From JAUVKT01 sp036350795 (GTDB taxonomy: Bacteria > Bacteroidota > Bacteroidia > Bacteroidales > VadinHA17), in the NCBI GenBank assembly GCA_036350795.1, contig JAZBNV010000164.1, positions 1-10,924 of the forward strand: a stretch of 10,924 nucleotides of DNA, read 5' to 3'. A program made the translations under genes and the position numbers. The notes under the pieces were generated by a model. It searched no databases. It saw only the letters and a list, made by a program, of their open reading frames with translations, and was not told the DNA's origin. This document shows, in pieces, positions 6,000 to 10,924 of this stretch; the stretch's first letter is position 1, and each line of letters begins with the position of its first letter.

Positions 6000-6977
6000 C
6001 TATTTTTTCTTCTTAGATTCAGAGCCTGATATTGAATCGCGCATATCGGTATCGGCTTCAATATTCTTCATCCTGTAGTAGTCCATTATCCCCAGGTTGC
6101 CACTTCTGAATGCCTCTGCCATAGCCATTGGTATCTGCACCTCAGCTTCAATAACCTTGGCCCTTGCTTCCTGTGCTTTGGCTATCATTTCCTGCTCAAG
6201 GGCTACTGCCATGGCTCTTCTTTCCTCAGCCTTTGCCTGTGCAATATTTTTATCGGCATTAGCCTGGTCCATCTGCAGTACTGCTCCGATGTTTTTACCA
6301 ATGTCGATATCAGCTATATCTATTGAAAGAATCTCGAAGGCTGTACCGGCATCCAGTCCTTTTTCAAGAACAACTTTCGATATAAAGTCGGGATTCTCAA
6401 GAACCTTTTTATGACTATCGGATGAGCCAATTGAAGAAACGATACCTTCTCCCACTCTTGCAAGAACAGTATCTTCTCCGGCACCACCAACAAGCTGTTT
6501 AATATTAGCTCTTACAGTTACCCTGGCCTTTGCAATAAGCTGTATTCCATCCTTGGCCACTGCAGTTACCGGCGGGGTATCAATTACCTTCGGGTTAACA
6601 GACATCTGTACTGCTTCAAAAACATCCCTTCCGGCCAGGTCAATCGCAGTAGCCATCTTGAAGGGCAGCTCAATATTGGCCTTGGAGGCCGAAACCAGGG
6701 CATGCACTACCTGTGCAACCTTTCCTCCGGCAAGAAAGTGTGCTTCCAGGTCATCTCTTTTCAGATCAATCCCGGCTTTAGATCCCTCTATCATTGCTCC
6801 TACAATAATTGACGGGGGTACTTTCCTCCATCTCATAAAGATTAGTTGTACAAGAGATATTCTAACCCCTGAAACCAGTGCCTGGAACCAGAGTCCTATC
6901 GGTATCAGATACAATAAAATCCAGAGTAGTATTATTACCCCTACAATGATTACAACATATGTTCCTATTTGTCCCAT
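6000..6977 (-). CDS. floA: Flotillin-like protein FloA (UPF0365 family)
   Basis: FloA is a membrane-anchored scaffold that forms clusters (functional membrane microdomains) in bacteria. The 325-aa length is normal. An N-terminal hydrophobic hairpin-like segment (about 5-30) is followed by a conserved region with KVPPSIIVGAMIEGSKAGI (52-70). An SPFH/band-7-like domain follows (about 130-230, with NPKVIDTPPVTAVAKDGI), then an alanine- and glutamate-rich coiled coil (about 236-285). The end has GNLGIMDYYRMKNI, typical of FloA, and a lysine-rich tail. I chose the ATG at 6975-6977, whose A is shared with the TGA stop of nfeD (TGATG), so translation is coupled. The TTG one codon earlier is not needed. 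It is the last gene of the minus-strand operon and is followed by the terminator at 5955-5976. NfeD and flotillins commonly occur together and are thought to cooperate at the membrane. Confidence 0.95.
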   Translation of the reverse strand: MGQIGTYVVIIVGVIILLWILLYLIPIGLWFQALVSGVRISLVQLIFMRWRKVPPSIIVGAMIEGSKAGIDLKRDDLEAHFLAGGKVAQVVHALVSASKANIELPFKMATAIDLAGRDVFEAVQMSVNPKVIDTPPVTAVAKDGIQLIAKARVTVRANIKQLVGGAGEDTVLARVGEGIVSSIGSSDSHKKVLENPDFISKVVLEKGLDAGTAFEILSIDIADIDIGKNIGAVLQMDQANADKNIAQAKAEERRAMAVALEQEMIAKAQEARAKVIEAEVQIPMAMAEAFRSGNLGIMDYYRMKNIEADTDMRDSISGSESKKKK

Positions 6978-7456
6978 CAAGTCTTATTTATTGGTTTAAC
7001 AATTAATTTATTCGTTTCTACTTTAATTACCTCAATAGCTATGCCCGGGTCGAGCAGGCGGTCGAGTGATTTGGCTTCATAATATTCTCCGTTCACCTGC
7101 ACCTTGCCCATTGGATTTAACCTGGTAATGGTTGTTCCAACATCACCCTCCTTTACCCTTCCTTCCATTTTGTGCACATTATCAACGCTTGAATCAATAG
7201 CTTTATTCAGCATTAATTTTTTCCAGGTCCCGGCTTTGAGCATAAAGTAAACTGTTAGTATCAAAACCACCAGGGTGGCAGCCAGCACAATCAGGCCTGC
7301 CTTAGGCCCATGGTAATAAAATGCCAGCACTACTGCAGTTACAATACTTATTGCTCCTCCCACTCCGGCGACAGTTATGCCAGGAACAACCAGGAATTCG
7401 AGCAGGAAAAGCAAAATTCCAAGCAGGATAAGAAATATTATCAGACCAATTGACAT
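6977..7456 (-). CDS. Short NfeD-family membrane protein (NfeD1b-like)
   Basis: This 159-aa protein is an NfeD of the short type, without the N-terminal ClpP-like serine protease domain of long NfeD proteins. Three membrane helices are predicted at about 4-24, 27-48 and 52-73. A basic linker leads into a soluble OB-fold domain (about 96-155) with GDVGTTITRLNPMGKVQVNG (104-123) and the hydrophobic IEVIKVETNKLIVKP near the end. The GxVG...L.P.G.V...G pattern is diagnostic for the NfeD C-terminal domain. NfeD proteins are encoded beside SPFH (flotillin or stomatin) proteins, as here, and are thought to bind or support them at the membrane. The gene begins 3 bases after the clpS stop, and its stop overlaps the floA start by one base, so all three are one transcript. 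Confidence 0.92.
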   Translation of the reverse strand: MSIGLIIFLILLGILLFLLEFLVVPGITVAGVGGAISIVTAVVLAFYYHGPKAGLIVLAATLVVLILTVYFMLKAGTWKKLMLNKAIDSSVDNVHKMEGRVKEGDVGTTITRLNPMGKVQVNGEYYEAKSLDRLLDPGIAIEVIKVETNKLIVKPINKT

Positions 7457-7459
7457 AAT

Positions 7460-7744
7460 TTATGATTTTATTTCAGCTGTAAGGTCCCTGTCTCCAAGGC
7501 CTCCGCACATTGAATTTACAACATTAAAAATACCCGACTTAACCTCACAACTTCCTCTAAAATGAGCAATCAGGGCGCATTGTTCGGCCTGTATCTCATC
7601 ATGTCCACAAACTTCAACCAGTGATTTAATTACGTGGTCGAAGGTATTGTGCTCGTCATTATACAGAATCAGGGTATAGCTGCTGCTACTGTCAACATGA
7701 CTTTTATCTGAAACAGGGCTATCTTTACTCTTATCTCCGCACAT
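7460..7744 (-). CDS. clpS: ATP-dependent Clp protease adaptor ClpS
   Basis: ClpS recognises proteins with destabilising N-terminal residues (N-degrons) and hands them to a Clp ATPase and ClpP for degradation in the cytosol. The 94-aa length fits. After a flexible, serine-rich N-terminal tail (1-22) the core begins with YTLILYNDEHNTF. N29, D30 and E31 occupy the place of the N-degron pocket residues N34-D35-D36 of E. coli ClpS, and H61 in CALIAHFRGSC corresponds to the pocket histidine. The core motif SLVEVCGHDEIQAEQCALIAH is very well conserved, so the pocket should work. The third acidic residue is E rather than the usual D. The gene sits 16 bases after the SPOR-protein gene and 3 bases before nfeD. 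No clpA or aat gene is nearby, so the partner ATPase must lie elsewhere. Confidence 0.94.
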   Translation of the reverse strand: MCGDKSKDSPVSDKSHVDSSSSYTLILYNDEHNTFDHVIKSLVEVCGHDEIQAEQCALIAHFRGSCEVKSGIFNVVNSMCGGLGDRDLTAEIKS

Positions 7745-7760
7745 GTGTATTCTGAACTAA

Positions 7761-9491
7761 CTATTTATCAAAATTAATTTTAAAAAGCTCCTTAGCCTTT
7801 TCAACCGGTATTTCCTTCTCTCCCATATACGCAACAACATTTGCTTCTTTAAGTCCATTCCTGTACAGAAGGTCAGAGTAGTTCTGCGCACTCTCAAAAG
7901 TAAGAAATTTTCCTATCAAACAAACATATTCCCCTTCTTCATTTTCAACTATATCGAAGTCTCGCTTACCTGCCACCAGCCTCATAGTTTCCAGTCTTTC
8001 CTCAGTAAACTTCTTTTCTGACCGGGCTGCTTCCACCCTGAAAACAAGGGTCAGGGGCATTGACTCTTTTGACTTAACGGCACCCTGTTTTACAAGGCTT
8101 GTGCCTGCCCATTTGCTTTCAAGAGCCTCGGCCCTTTCGAATGAAACTCTTTCACCATCCATTATTGCAACAACAAAAGCATCCTTAAAGCCTGCTGACC
8201 TGACTTTTACAAGTGCATTTCTTGCATCAGCCTGTCTTCTGAACATTCCGATAAAATAAAAGGTAATATCAGAGTCGGAAGCCTTTACACCATAAACAGG
8301 GCCTAGTTTCCTGAAGTAAGAAGGTTTAACCGGATTTCTGAATGCCGCGGTCTGTATCCGGTAATACAAGCCCCCGGGCAGTGTGTCATTAAGCGGGATA
8401 CTACCCTCCTGCTCCTTATTATCGAAAAAAAGAGCCAGTACAGGCTTCGGAGGAGGAAGCGTATCTGCAGCTACTGATTCAATAACAACATTAACCGTAT
8501 CATCTGGCTTCTTTTCTCCGGTTTTTTCCGGGAGCCTTTCCCTGTCGGTATTCCTTTTATATTCAGCACTATCCCTGGTACCGGCTGTCACCTGCAAGGT
8601 GCCTCCAAATTTCAGCCGGTTATACTCTGCAGCTTCATTCAGCCTCCTGTCGGCCAGCGACTGGTACCTGAAAATATTTTCTTCAAGATCGAGAATCTTA
8701 CGACGAATGGATTCACGATCATTCTCACCCAGGTTTTTTAATGTCGACCTGTACCTGGCTGCAAGTCTCGACAATGAGTCGGCTTTAAACTGGAATTCGA
8801 GAGCCTCTGCTGCTATGCTGTCGTAATCGGCTGCAGTATTTTCTATCTGGCCTTCACTTACCTTCTCTTCAATAAGTGGCCTGGCCTCCTTTATGGCGAT
8901 AAGGGGAGTTTCAGGTTTTATGGGTGCAACAGAATCAGTTATGGTTACTACAGCTTCAGCTTTTCCGGGGCTGGAGGGATCAATACCCACCACCTTTCCA
9001 CTATCTCCCTGTGTACACATAGCAATAAGCTCATCTATTTTGAAGTCTTTCGCTATACTCTTTCTCACCCTGTCCCTGAAGGCATCATAATTGCTTATTG
9101 CTTCGTCGAAACGACCTTTGAGCTGCAGAGCCCGTCCAAGATAATAGTATGATCCGGCAGGTACACTTTTTACGGAAGAACTGAGACCTATTGCTTCTTC
9201 GAGCATTTCAACAGCCTTATCAGTGTCTCCTCCAAGCTCAATGAGGCATGCTCCCCTGTAGTACATATATTCAGGGTCTCGCGGGAACTTAATGCCTAAA
9301 GCATCGAAGTGCCTGCAGGCACTGCTGTACTCACCAAGATCAAAAAGCCTTAGAGCTTCAGTCTTCGATACCTGTATATCATCTTCCTGGGCAGCTGCAA
9401 AAAAAGGCAGAACCAGGAGCATAATTAAAAGAACAGTTTTCAGTGCAGGAAGCTGAAAATATCGCGGTTTATTTTTTATAGAGTATCTCAT
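7761..9491 (-). CDS. Secreted TPR protein with two C-terminal SPOR-like repeats
   Basis: This 576-aa exported protein has no firm functional assignment. A signal peptide (about 1-34, hydrophobic core KTVLLIMLLVLPFF, likely cleavage after AAA) is followed by TPR-like helical repeats (about 42-145, with GSYYYLGRALQLKGRFDEAI). A proline- and charge-rich linker follows (about 165-225), then a probable coiled coil (about 225-295) and a second low-complexity linker. Two related SPOR-like units, about 374-460 and 480-572, close the protein. Each begins with a short beta strand (YYRIQTAAF, LVFRVEAAR) and ends with a matching GFKDAFVVAIMDGERVS / GLKEANVVAYMGEKEIP segment. SPOR domains bind denuded peptidoglycan, so a periplasmic cell-wall role is likely. 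It is the first gene of the operon with clpS, nfeD and floA. The ATG at 9489-9491 gives a normal signal peptide. An overlapping ATG-AAA-TGA lies just before it. Confidence 0.8.
   Translation of the reverse strand: MRYSIKNKPRYFQLPALKTVLLIMLLVLPFFAAAQEDDIQVSKTEALRLFDLGEYSSACRHFDALGIKFPRDPEYMYYRGACLIELGGDTDKAVEMLEEAIGLSSSVKSVPAGSYYYLGRALQLKGRFDEAISNYDAFRDRVRKSIAKDFKIDELIAMCTQGDSGKVVGIDPSSPGKAEAVVTITDSVAPIKPETPLIAIKEARPLIEEKVSEGQIENTAADYDSIAAEALEFQFKADSLSRLAARYRSTLKNLGENDRESIRRKILDLEENIFRYQSLADRRLNEAAEYNRLKFGGTLQVTAGTRDSAEYKRNTDRERLPEKTGEKKPDDTVNVVIESVAADTLPPPKPVLALFFDNKEQEGSIPLNDTLPGGLYYRIQTAAFRNPVKPSYFRKLGPVYGVKASDSDITFYFIGMFRRQADARNALVKVRSAGFKDAFVVAIMDGERVSFERAEALESKWAGTSLVKQGAVKSKESMPLTLVFRVEAARSEKKFTEERLETMRLVAGKRDFDIVENEEGEYVCLIGKFLTFESAQNYSDLLYRNGLKEANVVAYMGEKEIPVEKAKELFKINFDK
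7785..8192 (-). repeat. Internal protein duplication in the SPOR protein
   Basis: The segments encoded at 8121-8192 (residues 434-457) and 7785-7856 (residues 546-569) are clearly related: both follow G-[FL]-K-[DE]-A-x-V-V-A-x-M, then a charged turn and E-[RK]-A-x-[EA]-L. They mark the ends of two tandem SPOR-like units, about 112 residues apart. The likeness is at the protein level only. Confidence 0.7.
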
Positions 9492-9531
9492 TTCATGGTC
9501 TTAAAAGGCAACATTACAACGCACTTAATTG

Positions 9532-9544
9532 TTGTTAATAACAA
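9532..9544. repeat. 13-bp palindrome in the divergent SPOR operon/bcp gap
   Basis: TTGTTAATAACAA is a perfect palindrome with 6-bp arms around one central A. It lies in the 121-base gap between the divergent SPOR-protein and bcp genes and could be an operator, but an AT-rich palindrome this short can also arise by chance. Confidence 0.35.
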
Positions 9545-9575
9545 ATAGACCCAAAGTTTCTAATTACAGGTCAAA
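9542..9575 (-). promoter_or_regulatory. Possible promoter for the SPOR-clpS-nfeD-floA operon
   Basis: On the minus strand TTTG (9575-9572), a 22-base spacer and TCTATTTG (9549-9542) resemble the Bacteroidota -33/-7 pair with one mismatch in TAnnTTTG. It would start transcription about 45 bases before the ATG, near the palindrome at 9532-9544. The match is weak. Confidence 0.3.
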
Positions 9576-9588
9576 CTTCGTAATTTTA
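9552..9588. repeat. Imperfect direct repeat with 20-bp period upstream of bcp
   Basis: CAAAGTTTCTAATTACA (from 9552) and CAAACTTCGTAATTTTA (from 9572) align as CAAA-x-TT-xx-TAATT with a period of exactly 20 bases, about two helical turns. This spacing suits a regulator bound to one face of the DNA. The second copy ends in TAATTTTA, one base off TAnnTTTG, so it may also contain the bcp promoter. Confidence 0.35.
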
Positions 9589-9612
9589 CGTTTAATATAA
9601 AAATTTTTAGAC

Positions 9613-10074
9613 ATGGCAGAGATTATAGCAGGTCAGAAGGCTCCTTATTTTGAAGGTACTGATCAAAATGGAAATACCATTAAACTCGACGATTATAAGG
9701 GGAAAAAACTGGTATTATATTTCTATCCAAAAGATAATACACCCGGATGCACAAAGGAGGCATGCAGTTTCAGGGACTCTTACTCGGAAATGATCTCAAA
9801 AGGGTTTGATATTGTGGGAGTTAGCGCCGACTCTGAAAAGTCGCACCAGAAATTTGCCGATAAATTTGAGCTGCCCTTTCCTCTTATTGCCGACACAAAA
9901 AAAACCATTATGGAAGCATATGGTACCTTCGGTGAAAAGAAGATGTATGGAAAATCGTTCCTTGGTGTAAAAAGAACTACTTTTATAATTAATGAAGAAG
10001 GAGTTGTTGAAAAGGTAATTAAGAAGGTTGATACAGCTGACTCTGCTTCACAAATCTTTAAGCTCTACGAGTAA
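9613..10074 (+). CDS. bcp: Thioredoxin-dependent thiol peroxidase (BCP/PrxQ peroxiredoxin)
   Basis: This cytosolic peroxiredoxin reduces hydrogen peroxide and organic hydroperoxides, with electrons from thioredoxin. The 153-aa length is typical. The active site P39-K-D-N-T43-P-G-C46-T-K-E-A-C51-S-F-R carries the peroxidatic cysteine C46 and, five residues on, the resolving cysteine C51, the arrangement that defines the BCP/PrxQ class as an atypical two-Cys enzyme. The conserved arginine is R121 in GVKRTTFII. The thioredoxin fold is complete, from GQKAPYFEGTDQNG to the C-terminal helix. The start ATG has no Shine-Dalgarno sequence. The gene lies 31 bases ahead of recA on the same strand, a pairing I recall as common in Bacteroidota, which joins peroxide defence with DNA repair, probably on one transcript. 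Confidence 0.96.
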   Translation: MAEIIAGQKAPYFEGTDQNGNTIKLDDYKGKKLVLYFYPKDNTPGCTKEACSFRDSYSEMISKGFDIVGVSADSEKSHQKFADKFELPFPLIADTKKTIMEAYGTFGEKKMYGKSFLGVKRTTFIINEEGVVEKVIKKVDTADSASQIFKLYE

Positions 10075-10105
10075 TATCGCTGCATAATTATATAATTTTA
10101 AGAGA

Positions 10106-10924
10106 ATGGCTAACGAAAAAAAGGAAATAAACAAGGAAAAGCTGAAGGCACTTGAGCTTACCCTCGGAAAGATTGAGAAAGACTTCGGCAAGGGAACAAT
10201 AATGAAACTTGGCGACCGGCCTGTGGAAGATGTGCAGGTAATACCAACAGGATCAATAAGCCTTGATAATGCGCTTGGTATTGGTGGATTCCCCCGTGGC
10301 AGGGTAATAGAAATTTACGGACCCGAAGCATCCGGAAAAACAACCCTGGCACTTCATGCTATTGCCCAGGCTCAGAAGAGCGGTGGTATTGCAGCCATAG
10401 TGGATGCAGAACATGCTTTTGACAGGTTCTACGCTGAGAAACTGGGCGTAGATACCGAAAACCTGCTTATTTCGCAGCCCGATAATGGAGAACAGGCCCT
10501 TGAAGTTGCCGACCACCTGATAAGGTCGGGTGCCCTCGATATTGTTGTAATAGATTCTGTTGCCGCACTAACACCCAAAGCTGAAATTGAGGGTGAGATG
10601 GGAGATTCCAAGATGGGACTACAGGCAAGACTTATGTCGCAGGCTCTAAGAAAATTAACTGCCAACATCAACAAAACCAATACCAGCTGTATTTTTATTA
10701 ACCAGCTTCGTGACAAGATTGGAGTAATGTTTGGCAATCCGGAAACTACCACGGGTGGTAATGCTCTAAAATTCTACGCCTCTATAAGAGTTGATATACG
10801 AAGAATAAGCCAGATTAAAGAAGGTGAAGATACTACCGGAAGCAGGACGCGGGTAAAAGTTGTTAAGAACAAGCTGGCGCCGCCCTTCAGAAAAGCCGAG
10901 TTCGATATTATATTTGGCGAAGGC
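10106..10924 (+). CDS. recA: Recombinase RecA, 3' end outside the window
   Basis: RecA binds single-stranded DNA, forms ATP-dependent filaments and carries out strand exchange in recombination and repair. The window holds 273 codons with no stop, against roughly 340-350 for a full protein, so about the last fifth is missing. Visible parts are the N-terminal polymerisation helix (about 10-35, with GKIEKDFGKGTIMKLGD), Walker A GPEASGKTT (72-80), the VDAEHAFD segment, Walker B LDIVVIDSVAAL, loop L1 around PKAEIEGEMGD, FINQLRDKIGVMFGNPE, and loop L2 at NPETTTGGNALKFYAS. All key motifs are intact. The C-terminal domain begins at the window edge. The start ATG is preceded by a weak AAGAGA, 31 bases after the bcp stop. 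I see no LexA-type box in the short gap, so control probably comes from the bcp promoter. Confidence 0.97.
   Translation, partial: MANEKKEINKEKLKALELTLGKIEKDFGKGTIMKLGDRPVEDVQVIPTGSISLDNALGIGGFPRGRVIEIYGPEASGKTTLALHAIAQAQKSGGIAAIVDAEHAFDRFYAEKLGVDTENLLISQPDNGEQALEVADHLIRSGALDIVVIDSVAALTPKAEIEGEMGDSKMGLQARLMSQALRKLTANINKTNTSCIFINQLRDKIGVMFGNPETTTGGNALKFYASIRVDIRRISQIKEGEDTTGSRTRVKVVKNKLAPPFRKAEFDIIFGEG

Noticed and set aside
6553..6999. Plus-strand open frame of 148 codons antisense to floA
   Set aside because: Its serine-, threonine- and alanine-rich translation is the mirror of a well-supported floA coding region and has no domain features.
8383..8826. Plus-strand open frame of 147 codons antisense to the SPOR protein
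   Set aside because: Serine- and leucine-rich shadow of the minus-strand gene, with no plausible start context or known motif.
10429..10752. Minus-strand open frame of 107 codons antisense to recA
   Set aside because: recA on the plus strand is unambiguous with all its motifs intact; the antisense frame is a by-product of its codon use.
1..10924. CRISPR array, tRNA, rRNA, insertion sequence or defence system
   Set aside because: No regularly spaced repeats, cloverleaf patterns, transposase motifs or known defence genes were seen, and coding density leaves no room for them.

Overview
The window looks like a chromosomal core region of a Bacteroidota bacterium, most likely from the Bacteroidales/Marinilabiliales side. 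This rests on the gene families (a DUF6249-type membrane protein beside an ECF sigma factor, a ClpS adaptor, a FloA/NfeD pair, a peroxiredoxin bcp next to recA, and an Asp-box propeller lipoprotein), on one exact Bacteroidota-type TAnnTTTG promoter element, and on mostly weak or absent Shine-Dalgarno sequences. I see no insertion sequences, tRNA or rRNA genes, CRISPR arrays or recognisable defence genes. No intergenic gap is longer than about 130 bases.

Layout. (1) Positions 12-1734, minus strand: a two-gene two-component system, a soluble PAS histidine kinase followed by an overlapping NarL/LuxR-type response regulator. (2) Positions 1853-4381, plus strand: a large lipoprotein with about ten Asp-box (BNR) repeats and a C-terminal beta-sandwich-like tail, followed by a strong hairpin. 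(3) Positions 4491-5962: a regulatory cluster. A small three-helix DUF6249-like membrane protein (minus) is divergent from an ECF sigma factor (plus), whose gene overlaps that of a two-helix membrane protein, probably its anti-sigma factor. The divergent gap holds two matching promoters, each TGTAACC-N16-GTC(T/A)AA, arranged as a mirror image. This suggests the sigma factor drives both its own operon and the DUF6249 gene. (4) Positions 6000-9491, minus strand: a four-gene operon running from a secreted TPR/SPOR protein through clpS and nfeD to floA, ending at a hairpin shared with the convergent sigma operon. (5) Positions 9613-10924, plus strand: bcp and the first 273 codons of recA, which runs off the window.

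How the parts may work together. The kinase and regulator form a classical phosphorelay with no obvious local target. The sigma/anti-sigma/DUF6249 cluster looks like a small self-contained envelope-response regulon. The SPOR-clpS-nfeD-floA operon groups a periplasmic protein, a proteolysis adaptor and a membrane-microdomain scaffold pair. The most notable observations are the mirror-image ECF promoters, including a predicted leaderless sigma mRNA, and the placement of clpS directly ahead of nfeD-floA. I did not find a clearly new molecular system. These two are the best leads, and both need comparative checks.
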